A stretch of DNA of 64,000 nt, from NCBI GenBank assembly GCA_947568835.1, contig OX387603.1, positions 8,367,943-8,431,942 of the forward strand, written 5' to 3'. Made by a program: the position numbers and the translations under genes. Within the stretch, counting starts at the first letter, position 1; every line of letters begins with the position of its first letter. The notes below the pieces were generated by a model that made no database searches, was not told the DNA's origin, and saw only the letters and a program-made list of their open reading frames with translations. Positions 38,101 through 64,000 of this stretch are shown here, one piece after another. The stretch is from Protonemura montana. Lineage: Eukaryota > Arthropoda > Insecta > Plecoptera > Nemouridae.

Positions 38101-41100
38101 CCATGAACTTTAGTGTCCCGTTCCCGCACGACCAGCCGCTTGCAGCGAGGGACTTCAGGCAGAATCCCATGCACCAGGTCTGTCGGATGTTGCCTTAGCA
38201 GATGTTATGCTGACAGATGCTGGATAGTGAACGCTGTAAAACGTAGGGAAAAGAGCACTTTATTTTAGTATTTAAAGCCAAGTTAATGTGTTCAAATTTT
38301 ATCTGCTTTTGTTTCTTAAATTATTTTATATGCCACACATATATATTTTATTTTAATATTGTTTGAAATTTTCTTGAGAAAAATTTCCATTTAATAGAAA
38401 GATCTTGCTTTAGGTATTTATGAACTGAATAATTTGTTATTAGCCAATTCAAACATTCTTGTAGAATTAACGGAAGAGACGTGAACACCCTCAATAGGCA
38501 CCTATATATATTTCATTAAGGTGATAATGAAAAAAACTGGCTTAATACATTAAAAAAGAAATCTGTAATCTGAACAGTATTTTGATGTTTTGCCGGCTAG
38601 GAGCTGGTAGCGGCGGGAGCAGTTATGGAGGAACACGATGGATGGGAATGTCCTGGCTGGTTCCTACCTAAGGGAACGGCTCCCCTTTCCAAGTACGACT
38701 GGTACGGCGCCTATGGAAAGCCACTGAACGCGGACACCCGCTATTTGGACGCTCTCAAGGGCGAGTACTCGTTTGGCTTCTCAAAGCACCACGACGTTGT
38801 GAGTCTCCTGTTAGAATTACCAAAACGTTTGACACACTAGCACATGACAAATAAAATAATAAAAAATTACAGATAATAAACGTGCGCAAAATGACCGCAT
38901 GGCTTTAGAACTGACAACAACGTTTAATGAAGTTATTGAAGTGTACACTGCTCGACAGATCGGCCAAGAGGCTCTGGCTTGCCGAGAGCAGGTTGCACTT
39001 TTTGACGTTTCGTACTTCGGCAAGATGTATCTCTCCGGACCAGAAGCTCAGAAGGCAGCCAACTGGATTTTCACCGCAAACACGAGGCAGCCGATCGGGA
39101 AGTCGGTTTACACTTGCATGCTCAACAAGAACGCAGGAGTCGAAGGGGACGTCACTGTCAGTGCCGTGCAGACTGGCTCCGGAAACTTGGCAGAACCTGA
39201 ATTTAAGGTGAGTTTTATTTGCATCCGATTCTTTTATATATAGATTTGAAAAAAACTTGCCTTAATAGATCTCTAAAAAAAATATTAAAATTGTTGATGA
39301 TAAAGATGATGAGAGATGATCTACCTGTTTAGTATATAAAACATTTTTTGTGTCCAGTTGTCCATAGTATTAAACAGCGCTGAATTAACTTTGTTTGAAA
39401 TTGTCCAAAGGGACGTGGTTTCTATATTACTGTGAATGGCTCCTCTGGATTCCAAGCATTGGCTCATATCCAGTCGTTCATCACGCAAAAAGAGTTCAAA
39501 GCAGAGCTAACCGACGTCGTTGGAAAAATCGGCGTGCTCTCCATTCAAGGGCCAAACAGGTATTTGTGATTCTCACTGACATTCTGCAGAAGTTAGCTTT
39601 CATCTAAGAGGGTTGCAAGCATACAACGGACTTAAAAAATCTGTTGTGCTGCTTACATCGTTCTTTTCCACAGCTTTACTCGACGTTTCATTGTATTCCA
39701 AGTGGTGTTAAATCACTTTTAATTGGTTAATGGTTGGGGCTTATTAGCAAGAGAGGTTCATGCAATTGATAATTAGTGTCAAACTAACTGTCAGGCAAAT
39801 TATCCACAAATAATTGTGAACATATGTGCTAAAAAATTTTTTTCTCTATACTTTTGGTGTGTAGTATGCGGCATGCCACACGGCTGGATATTTGTACGGC
39901 AAAGAGGAAAGTGGAGTGGTTAGGAAACTTGCGGAGAGAAGCGGGGTGAGGTTGGTGAGCCGTAAGTGTTTACTATGCCCACTTTCCACCATCGCTCTGC
40001 TTCTCACGATAATTTCCGTAACCACTTCACTTTTCTCTTCACATTACACTTAACTCAAAACTTATTTAAATGGAAGGCATATCAATGTCATTTATGAATA
40101 ATTACCAATTTACAAAAATCAGATTTTTACCAAATGATGTCAGGGACTTTTGTAAGTCAAGTCAAGTCAATTCAATTAAATTATGTTTTTTTTCCATTTC
40201 TTTAAATAAAGACATTGATTTAAAACTACAGCTGTGTAATTTTCAGTTCTAGTTCATAGCACTACTGAGGCTGTGTCTCTGCTAGGCTGTAACCACACCT
40301 AACTTTACTTGCCCAGCCGAGAGTTGCTATCCAGTCTGGTCGACTCCAACCTCAGCGACCAGCATTTCCCTGAATCATCCACACAGTTGGTCAACGTGGC
40401 AGGACATGCATGTCGCGCCCTTCGCATCAGCTTTGTTGGTGAACTTGGCTACGAACTGCACGTGCCGTGGGACTCGTGTCTTCCCGTCTACAATGCAATC
40501 GTGCAGCAGGGACGCAAGCACAGTCTGAGACTTGCAGGGAAGCGTGCTCTTTCTGCGCTCAGCACTGAGAAGGGTACGTAGCCACTAGCAGCATGGTGAT
40601 GGGAATATTTGGTCTTCTCGTATGTCATGTTTCATTTAATAAATGCACAGTAATTTTCATTAATCCTAGTGTTGTAAGGTGACAAAAAAAATATATAAAT
40701 ATTTTTTTAAAAATTGAGCTTATAATAACTGATAACTTTCTTTGCTACCGCTTAAAACAAATTTTTACCTGTCCAGCAGTAACCATCTTTCTTCAGCTCA
40801 GGATTGCTTGCTTCTATTTTCTTCTTTCCCCATAACTTTAAGACAATGTTTGTCACTCGACAATGTATTTTTTACTTATTTTAAGCTTCAGATTTCCATT
40901 AGAATGGAAAAAACAAAATTCAGTATGGAACTGATGATCAAATAATAGGACATTTAAAGCTTAAAATCAGATAATTTGTTTCGCTCAAATAATTTGCAAG
41001 AATTTTGAAGTTTAAATAGCTTTGGTTCTCAAGATCCCTTTCCATCTTGGCTGCAATTTTTAAGTTTTAAATTGTATATTGCCTAGCTCTAACTTATGGA

Positions 41101-42410
41101 ACTAAAAGAACTGCTACCTCAAAGAAAATCAGGAACAAATCAACTATTAATTTCCTGATTATCAAAAAGGCAAGTCCAAATAAGAATACAATCATTTGAA
41201 ACAACCAATATTTTTATACAAAATATTAAAAAAATGTAAGGAAATAAATTAGTTGATTTGAATATTGAAAATGGGTGTCCTTTGTTCCAGGATGTAAGTT
41301 GTGGCACTCCGACCTCCGCACCGACGATACTCCGCTTGACGCAGGCCTCGCGTCCGTCTGCCGTGAAGATGGAGAATACCACGGGAAGACGGCCCTCGAT
41401 GCCGCTCGAAAGAGCCGGGTTGTCAAACAGCTTGCTTTCTTCACCCTTGACGATCAAGTGCAGCTTTGGGGGCTCGAAGCAATTTGGAGGGACGACAAAA
41501 TCGTTGGCTACCTGCGTAAAGGCGATTATGGATATGCTCTCGGCTGCAGCATTGGCAAAGGGTAAGCAGAACTGTTCAAAATAATTGGGAGTGAGACTGT
41601 GATGCATGCCAAAGATCCTACTAGTTTATGTAAATGTAGTACTATGAACTGCGTAGTATATAATGTCAATAGGGTGCTACGAGGCTGGATATTGATTGTG
41701 GCAAAGAAGGAAAGTGAGATGGAGCTCAACTTTTCAGAGACGTGTTGCATGGTGCTCTTTGCGAGAAATTTCTAGAATTTCCGAGAATTTAGACGTTTTT
41801 GTGTTTTGTCTTTATCATTTTTAAAGATATTTCCTCTGATAGGAATTATTAATACGTTGATTTTGGCTACAGAAAACAGTTGGAATTGCTAAAAATGACA
41901 AGGCAACTTGCAGAAAAGTTGGAACTTATCAATCACAGAACAATTAAACTCGGAATTTTTATTATTTTTTTTTATTTTCCCTCCTTTCTGAAAGACTTGA
42001 CAAAAGATGGCATGGGCACCTGAACAAATGTATCTGTATTCTGTAGTAACATAGAAAACATTTTGAGAAATTCTGCCAGGCGATCTCAGCATCTCCATGG
42101 CTACCAAACGTTGAATCTACTATTGGAACTTATTAACAGATTTGTTTTTGTTTTCAAAGTTGGCAACAAAAAAGACTTTCTTATATAAATTTGAGTATAT
42201 ACTAGATCAGCTGCATATCATTCCAGCTACGTTGGACACCATGCAGGGAAGCTTGTGACAGCTGATTACCTCGAGTCTGGCAGCTACGAGATCGAGGTGA
42301 TGGGGAAGCGACATAAGGCTACGTTGCACTTAAAGAGTCCCTTCGATCCTCTCAATAAAAGGCTGGCTGGCAACTACGACGACCCAATGCCAATCAAGCG
42401 CTCTCAGTAA
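30902..42410 (+). CDS. Sardh: Sarcosine dehydrogenase, mitochondrial, copy 2
   Basis: Tandem paralogue of copy 1 with the same role predicted. Coding exons: 30902-30925, 31222-31327, 31560-31639, 32370-32543, 32934-33146, 33984-34107, 34881-35086, 37104-37316, 37941-38177, 38601-38798, 38959-39207, 39411-39559, 40317-40573, 41291-41561, 42227-42410. Total 894 aa with phases closed. Exon lengths equal copy 1 except exon 2 (+3), the last exon (+6), and the 450-nt exon 8, split here into 213+237. The presequence (MFRLAAKKLRPQ...WLRHQST), GGGSAGC fold, TTWHTTG with His78, [17 protein letters not shown] and GCV_T motifs are all kept. Exon 4 ends at a GC donor (AAG|GCAAGC). No stop or frameshift is seen, so it is probably functional. 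Whether the two copies differ in tissue or substrate cannot be read here. Confidence 0.93.
32147..32184. repeat. TTTA microsatellite
   Basis: An uninterrupted run of about nine TTTA units in intron 3 of copy 2. Confidence 0.9.
32655..32775. repeat. Possible degenerate copy of the B-box hairpin repeat
   Basis: TTTTAAATTGCAAATG resembles the left flank of the hairpins at 17.2 and 35.2 kb. Further on, GCCCACAGGGAGATCAA and ACGTCCCCTTTTGGG recall its arms. Heavily decayed. Confidence 0.25.
33568..33655. repeat. Half copy of the 42.7-kb fold-back MITE
   Basis: TTGCTCTGTTG, then CGGCCCTATAAAGGGTCTAG and GTGAGGCAC, align in order with the left arm of the MITE at 42661. A single diverged arm remains. 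Confidence 0.45.
35168..35301. repeat. Hairpin repeat with tRNA T-arm/B-box motif (unit 2)
   Basis: A 134-bp, almost perfect palindrome in intron 7 of dehydrogenase copy 2, same family as the unit at 17181. The right arm reads GGGGTTCGAGTCCCCGTTTG; the left arm is its complement. The loop is about CGCGA. The flank upstream (TTTTAATTGCAAACGC) is also shared with unit 1, so the repeat extends about 45 bp beyond the hairpin on that side. Confidence 0.85.
39863..40045. repeat. Fold-back sequence in copy 2 intron
   Basis: GAGGAAAGTGGAGTGGTTA and, downstream, TAACCACTTCACTTTTCTC form imperfect inverted arms around about 90 bp, extended by related GAGAAGC/GCTTCTC segments. The left part is related to a second site at 41640-41720. 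Family unknown. Confidence 0.45.
41640..41720. repeat. Second copy of the GGCTGGATATT repeat
   Basis: GTAGTAT, GGCTGGATATT and GGCAAAGAAGGAAAGTG appear in the same order as in the repeat at 39863. This copy lacks a clear second arm. Confidence 0.4.
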
Positions 42411-44172
42411 AGCCACGCGCCGTTAAGAGTGCTTGGCAGTGGTGGCTTGAAAAGTGACAGGTAAGTTAGAATCATTCACACACCTAATACTAGGTATGTA
42501 ATTAGGGGGCTGGGTCATTCTTGTGTACTCCTTTCACCAAGGAAACATACTTTTCCAGCAGAGGCAGTACGGTCGCTTCACGGTGACATACGAGGCAACT
42601 ACCATTTTTAAAAACTTTGTCAATCATGGTTGAGTGGTTGTTTTCAGAGCCATGGTTTGATGTTATGATATGTTTTGCTCTGTGTCGAAGCGGTTTGCGG
42701 CCCTAGAAAGGGTCTAACGTCTCGACGTTTTGACGAGGCACGGCTCGTCATCTTCAGAAGAATGGTCATTCTCCTGAAGATTGACGTTTCGATGAGCCAT
42801 GCCTTGTCAAAACGTCAAGACATTAAACCCTTTCTAGGGCCGCAAACCTCTTCGACACAGAGCAAAACTGAAAAACATATCATAACATTTGTCAATCATC
42901 TCCACTGATGTCTGCTCTAGCTTGTTAGCTCGAAAGCATTTGTCGTGACAAGATGTTTTATTTTTCAAGTTGTTATAAGAATCTTTCTTTCAATTATAAC
43001 AATCTTGGGAATTATTTTGTTGATATAATAAGTATTTTGAAATCCTGCCACTAAAATCACTACCGAAATTTAATTCATGAACTATTAAAAATGCCATGGA
43101 CAGTCCCTGTGCTGCAATCTTCTATCACAGGCCAAACACTAGTTACTCCTTCTTGTCACTCAAGCATTTCAAGCTACACATTGCTTTCGTAAAGTTGTTA
43201 TCATACAATCATTTACTCTGATATATGGACATATTTTTATTATTGATGAATTTAGAGAGCAAAGACAAATCTTTATTTTTACTCTCCGTAGTTAAGTCAC
43301 TTGTGCGTGTGTGTATTTTTAAGGGAATTATTTTGTGAGTTGTGCTCTCCGAGCAAGTGGCTGTTCCAATTATGATTACATTTTCAGGATACCCTTCGTG
43401 TTCTCAACTTCAATCCTCTGCGTTTTTCAGCAAAATTACTTGGAAAGTTTCAAGATCGAAGTTATAGAAATGAAGATATAGGAAAATGTTCACCAACTCA
43501 AAAGTGCGTCTGTAGAGGAAGAATTGGGCATCTAATGCTGAAACTATATTTTTTTTCCTATTGGAATCCTCAGGTGCTAAGGACAAAAAATGTTAGGTAG
43601 GTATTCTAATAATGAATAGATTTTTATGGTTTTTTAAAGCCCCCAGTCAAAAACTGTGAATGTTGGTCACTTTTTCTCAGGCAAAGTAGCAAAGTAGGAA
43701 TTCCACTTTACCTCAAAATTCTAAATTATAAACCAATGGGTCAGTTTTTTTTTATTAGTTTTAGAGATTATCCCTTTCTATACCATTTTGAGTTTGTTTT
43801 CTTTTTTATCCTAGTCAACATTTTAAAATTGAACATTGCATGAACCAGGTGTTATGAGTGCAATCTGCTAAGAGTCCTTGATGCTCATGCGTGCTTGCCA
43901 CATGCCATTCAATTGCCAAGAATTGCATGAATTAACTTAAAAGTAGGAACTCTAAGGGAACCTTTAGGGTACATAAATCATGTTTGAGCATGGGCAGCCC
44001 ACACTATTGACCTGCATTGCAGAGGCATTTTCAACTCATGCAGTTTGTCAAATAAACCATCTGCATCAATTAATTGCCAGAACAAACTGTAAAAAATTAT
44101 TGGTTTGATTTTAAGAGTATGTAACCAAAAAAAAAAAACAATAATAAAAAGGAACTCTCTGAAGTCAAATGT
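42411..44172. other. Spacer between dehydrogenase copy 2 and Ppil3
   Basis: About 1.8 kb between convergent genes, holding the 3' UTR of copy 2 and the fold-back MITE listed separately. No exon is recognised; the rest is AT-rich without notable structure. Confidence 0.5.
42661..42887. mobile_element. 227-bp fold-back MITE
   Basis: The ends TGTTATGATATG and CATATCATAACA are exact inverted repeats. The arms, about 100 bp each, pair through TTGCTCTGTGTCGAAG and GCGGCCCTAGAAAGGGT around a short loop. The flanks are not a clear target duplication. The arms contain CTGAAGATGACGAG and ACGTC blocks of a type often found near Penelope-like retroelements. No protein is encoded. Confidence 0.75.
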
Positions 44173-44178
44173 TTTATT
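44173..44178 (-). terminator. Possible poly(A) signal of Ppil3
   Basis: AATAAA on the minus strand about 355 nt after the Ppil3 stop. Closer AT-rich signals cannot be excluded. Confidence 0.35.
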
Positions 44179-44531
44179 ACAAAAGTTATACAAAAGTTGA
44201 GTAGCCATAATCATGCAAGAAAATAAAATACAATCTTTTACAAAACTCTGCTGCTGCACTTATTACTTTTGAGAACATTTTGTTTGTACTTTCACTCACA
44301 TTTTCTTTTGAATCAGCAAAAGAAGTTTTCAATAAAAGAGCAAAAACAAATTATTTTTGAAGGGAGTTTTTTTGGAATTAAGTTTCCATAACTTGTTGAC
44401 CAGCCCTAAGTCAATTAAATGATATCAATCTTATTAGGAACATCTCATCATCAAATGTGTCATCAAATATGTATTCCTCTTCATTGCTCGGGTAGCCACG
44501 AAGCTTTCATCGAAGTGCACGGAGTTTACAG

Positions 44532-46624
44532 TTATCCAGCCAGAGGGTTTGCATGTATTGTCACATTTGTGATTCGAGTCTCAGACATTGGCTTATAATT
44601 TTTTGGGTTAACTGGAAGTTTTTCTAATTCATCCAGAGTATCAAACCCATCGATCACTCTAAAATTCATCAAAAAAAAATATTAGACCTACACGAAATGT
44701 AGCAAAAGGTCACTTACTCTTCATAATGTGAAATTGTATTTATTAGGCATGATCTAAACTTAGATTTAAATGACAACAAGTTTAAGTCTTTTGGTCCTGG
44801 GGGAATATTCTCTAGAATTAGCACGGCCTCTTTTAGGGGAGTTGGAGATAGCTCCAGCACTGAGATTACAAGTTATTTTTTTATGCAACAACTACTTCTC
44901 GATAGATGTCTCCAATTTATCATTTAAACAAATATAACTTACTTTCCAAATAAAGTGTATTTCAAGTCCAGGTGAGGTTGCGGGCCGTATGTGATGAAAA
45001 ACTGGCTCGCATTTGTGTTAGCTCCATTGTTGGCCATTGACACCATTCCTCGAACACTGTGCTTCAAATCTTCTTTGAATTCATCTTCAAACTTTCGACT
45101 CCAAATAGAATTTCCACCTTTTCCAGTATGGGTAGGATCTCCAGTTTGAACAATGAATCCCTTAATATTCCGGTGAAAGAGACATCCGTTATAGTAGTCA
45201 CTAGCACACAAAGCTAGGAAGTTCTGGAAATAAAATATATTTTTTAACAAATTTGGACACAAAAAGATTCCTTACCTTCAATTCTTATCGTGAGTAAGTG
45301 GGGGAGGGGGAAGGCAAATAGTTGGTTGCTACTTAGTACTAGCAGATAAAGGTTTGAAATCGTATGACATTACGTTTTGGATAGTTCCAGAAACGTACCT
45401 GATTTGGCTATTAATTTGTGTGTAAAAAAGAACTCACCTCACATGTTTTCGGGCAATATTCACAGTACAGCTCAACTTTTATGTCACCCAAGTCCGTATG
45501 TATTGTGACAGACTAAAAGAAAGAAAGAAGATGCATATCAATACATTTCACAAGTGTCATCGGGCTCAAAGACTATATATAGGTATTTCGGGCTGATTGA
45601 TCTGTGATGTTTAATACTGTTAAGTTTTGACAACAGAGCCTGACTAATGGGAATCGATGAATAATCGATGAATAAGCAAGTGATGATGAGAATAATAAAG
45701 AACCTATCATAGTCTAAAATGGAGCATTGGCTCAGTTTAAACTCAGTGGTTTAAATCATTACTGTAATAATGTGCTATACCACCGCACGGTTAATCCTTG
45801 CTGGATCACATTTTCCTTGGTATTGTTATATTCCTTGTGCCATTTCGAGTCAAAATGGGTCTGGAGACATTTGCTGCGACGTCATTTTTAGATAAAGTTG
45901 ATGTGTGACTTCGATGGTTTATTGCATTGTCGGTCCGGTTGTACTGTGCGGAATTGTGGCTATTTGACAGGTGGTCGTTAGATATGGTTTCTTGATCATT
46001 CGCCGAGGGTGCTCTCGAGCAGCCCTGAACGTCCGCCCCGACCCAATTTTGAAAGAGGTTTGGCTGAGACATTTTCTTTTTTTCCCCACTGATGCCTAAT
46101 ATGGCATAATTATCAAATGCTTGGCCTAATGCTTGGACGTCACCTATGCGGCGGCTTAGCATAGTTTTACCATAATCACTAAACTATAGGGCGATAGCTC
46201 TGGCGATAGTAATTACAACTTTTGGTGTACCAGACTGTTTACACAAAATGTATCACCCAAAACTTTTTAGTTGAAAGTATTGAGTTCATAGGTAATCTGC
46301 AATTTTAATCCGTAGTACGGATATAAACAAGGTTTGCCCCGTATCTAGTATAATAGGAAAAAGATGAAAATACTTATACTAATACTTATAAAGGTGCATG
46401 CTTGTATAAGCATAGAATAATAATTATTTTATGGTTGAAGTATTGAGCATCTCTCTACCGGCGTATATTTATTTACATTTTTTGAGCGATTGCTTTTGTA
46501 TAGCCATTAACCTCACTAATTACGCTGCTCTACAATAAAGGCTTGCGGTTGATATGAAATTAAAAAACGGTGCAATTATACCGCAGTTATACACTGCTTT
46601 TAATATGCCATACTCACTCACCAT
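44532..46624 (-). CDS. Ppil3: Peptidyl-prolyl isomerase-like 3 (cyclophilin J)
   Basis: A small cyclophilin that in other animals associates with the spliceosome and can isomerise Xaa-Pro bonds. Coding exons, minus strand: 46624-46622 (the ATG alone), 45512-45438, 45223-44943, 44658-44532. They give 161 aa, the same length as human PPIL3. The protein starts MSVTIHTDLGDIKVELYCE, as the family does. FHRNIKGFIVQTGD at residues 42-55 holds the catalytic Arg44 (CypA Arg55); SQFFITYG and PHLDLKYTLFGK follow. The CypA Trp121 position is not Trp here, which is normal for PPIL3. The exon holding only the ATG (ATATG|GTGAGT) is inferred from phase and from the family's start; it is the least certain part. 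The gene is divergent from nocte, about 600-700 bp away. Confidence 0.88.
45806..46162 (-). CDS. Unrecognised 118-codon ORF within Ppil3 intron 1
   Basis: An open frame on the same strand as Ppil3, inside its first intron. It is hydrophilic, rich in Asn, Ser and Arg, with internal Met before SQPNLFQNWVGADVQ. No signal peptide, membrane segment or known domain is seen. It could be a separate small gene, a first exon of another transcript, or chance. A donor-like CATAG|GTGACG lies near its start. I do not assign a function. Confidence 0.2.
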   Translation of the reverse strand: MLSRRIGDVQALGQAFDNYAILGISGEKKKMSQPNLFQNWVGADVQGCSRAPSANDQETISNDHLSNSHNSAQYNRTDNAINHRSHTSTLSKNDVAANVSRPILTRNGTRNITIPRKM

Positions 46625-47175
46625 ATTTTAATTCATAGCTAGGAAACAAAATGCAAAATTGTAACTAATCACGACAAACAGCCCACTTCACACCATGAGG
46701 ATTTGACTGTCAGTGTCAAGGTTCGCCAAGGGATGTCCAAAGGGGATGTCAACATGAAGAATCGATTTATTATTTACTTCAAACATCTAATTTCTTGCAT
46801 TTTGTTAATAATGCAACCATAGTTATAAATCGAGCCACGCAAGAAGTTTCCATTGAGAAGAAAATCTAATAGCCAGGCACATTCCTTTCAGATAATTTTA
46901 TCTGAAATTTCATTTTTGATACCGGAAGCACTCATTACAAGTTTCAAATACAATTTTTAGTTGGTTTTTAGCACGAAAAGCACTTCTTTATTTGCAATTT
47001 TTTAAGTTCTCGTAGAGCTTTTGCGAGTAACTACACCACATTTAATCACTTGCCGTATATAACGTTATTTGATAGAAAATTAAGCTTGTGTTTGAGCTCT
47101 ACTTCAAAATTAGTTAAATAAACTATCGGCTACTTTATCTGGGGGAAAGCGTTCGTTGTTGGTACTCGTTGTGCC

Positions 47176-47219
47176 TGACGTCATGTATTGATCTGAAAAG
47201 ACCTACACTCGCCATCTTG
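47176..47219. promoter_or_regulatory. CRE and YY1/Pho-like sites in the Ppil3-nocte divergent promoter
   Basis: TGACGTCA, a full palindromic cAMP-response element, lies at 47176-47183. CGCCATCTTG, matching the YY1/Pho core GCCATNTT, lies at 47210-47219. They sit just before the presumed nocte 5' UTR exon and about 550 bp upstream of Ppil3. Confidence 0.5.
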
Positions 47220-47340
47220 AAGATAGCGAAAAAGATATTCAATAGAAATTAAATTTTGAATCTTCGTTCATCCGCTAATATTTGTATTTTTAGGAATTTA
47301 ATTCCATTTGTATATTATATACCCAATTGGACGGACCGAG
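47220..47340 (+). other. Probable non-coding first exon of nocte
   Basis: GACCGAG|GTAAGCC at 47340/47341 is a strong donor in the divergent promoter region. The coding exon of nocte begins after an acceptor at 48337, so a 5' UTR intron of about 1 kb fits. The transcription start is not resolved. Confidence 0.4.
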
Positions 47341-48391
47341 GTAAGCCGCATATTTTTTTTATATAAGTGTATTTATCGAACGAATAACAAGATTGAAGGG
47401 AGCTGTAGCATTCTTGGAGGAATTCCTTCCAATATACCGTTTTGAATGATGATGTTAAATTGTTTCGTAGCTTAGGAGGCGTGAAAATCACTAACCATCT
47501 TGCATTGCCAGCTCATAAATATATTCGTGGTTCTTAAAACGTCCTGTGAAGTGAAGCTTTGCCTTTGCCAAGCATAAGTATTGTCTGGTAATTATTTCGG
47601 ATGAGGGTGTAGGCCTAAAAGGATGCCGTTTCTTGACAGAGATTCTTTTAGCTCGCCAGGTTAATGACTTCTGGGAATAAAGTATTGTTTCAGTGTTCCG
47701 TCCGTAGGGCTAATGATCTGACCAAGATAGTTCTTGAGCTTTTTGAAGTTGGCCTTCAATCAAACCATAGAAAAGAATAAGTTTTAGGCCTAGAACTGCC
47801 ATGTAAGGCCTGGTTGAATTAAACAAAGGCAGTTAACAATGACAAGTGCTCATCATTATGCAATATCATGCCTAATTTGAAATCTGGTTGCAAAATTTTC
47901 GAGTTCTCCATAAGCCCTGCACAATTTAAATTGGAACTAGCACCTACCCTTGATCTTGTTTTTGGGCTTAGCTCTTTGTCTCAACATATCTGTTGGCTCC
48001 TAATCTAAAATTTCATCTGGTTAGTCATGTATTGCATGTATTGTATTCATCATCTAGCCTGATTCATGTGTGTTATTATCTAGTAGGCATATCTATAACC
48101 ACTTAAATTTGACAGCTTGGGGATTCCTTTTATTATCTAGTTGGATTAAACTCCTACAGCCAGGTTGTGTCCAGTAGGTACCCACACCATAGAAAGCAGG
48201 CATTTCAAGCCTATTGATATACTTATTCAAGCAATATAATACCCAGATTAATGGTAAAATGCTTGCAACTTTTTGATTACTAGTTTAAGATTTGAGGCAT
48301 TGTATTACACCAGATTGGCATGGTTTTGTTATTTCAGCAAAAGGGTTCGTTCCACGGGTCTGTTGCATCTAAATGGTTGCCTGCGGACAGC

Positions 48392-64000
<15,609 letters not shown>

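Noticed and set aside
16601..42410. Pyruvate dehydrogenase phosphatase regulatory subunit or dimethylglycine dehydrogenase instead of Sardh
   Set aside because: PDPR and DMGDH share the domain layout, but [13 protein letters not shown], HESYxKNYSxxFPHDE and TTWHTxG match sarcosine dehydrogenase better and the covalent-FAD His is kept.

Overview
The window is a piece of an arthropod, most probably insect, nuclear genome. Evidence: GT-AG spliced genes with AT-rich introns, two obstructor/CPAP3 chitin-binding cuticle protein genes, an arthropod-type alpha-1,3-fucosyltransferase, and several families of small DNA-transposon-like repeats. The species cannot be named from the sequence. Gene models were built by hand from splice signals, reading phase and family motifs. 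The exon phases close without a break in obst-A, obst-B, both sarcosine dehydrogenase genes, Ppil3 and the part of the PRRC2/nocte gene present.

Layout. 1.9-6.9 kb (minus): obst-A, three chitin-binding type-2 domains and two alternative last exons, each with its own poly(A) signal. 10.3-15.4 kb (minus): obst-B, the same architecture, with a TATA/initiator promoter at about 15.42-15.46 kb. 16.6-29.4 kb (plus): first mitochondrial sarcosine dehydrogenase gene (14 coding exons, 891 aa). Its 6-kb fourth intron holds a same-strand fucosyltransferase gene, 22.25-23.46 kb. 30.9-42.4 kb (plus): second, apparently intact sarcosine dehydrogenase gene (15 coding exons, 894 aa). 44.5-46.6 kb (minus): Ppil3, a spliceosomal cyclophilin, 161 aa. 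47.2-64 kb (plus, runs off the window): PRRC2/BAT2-family gene, the insect counterpart being nocte; 20 coding exons are visible.

The genes do not form one pathway. The two obstructor genes are probably an old tandem pair acting in cuticle matrix assembly. The two sarcosine dehydrogenases are a tandem duplication in mitochondrial one-carbon metabolism. Ppil3 and nocte are divergently arranged around a short region with a full CRE and a YY1/Pho-like site.

Repeats: a 2.4-kb fold-back transposon with arms of about 970 bp and a decayed ORF core in nocte intron 2; a 773-bp hAT-like MITE with an 8-bp target duplication in nocte intron 7; near-perfect 130-bp hairpins carrying a tRNA T-arm/B-box-like motif in both sarcosine dehydrogenase genes; a 227-bp fold-back MITE near 42.7 kb. 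I saw no rRNA, complete tRNA, CRISPR array or new defence-type system. The points most worth a second look are the duplicated dehydrogenase pair with its nested gene and possible conversion tract, the alternative ends of obst-A, and the hairpin and fold-back elements.
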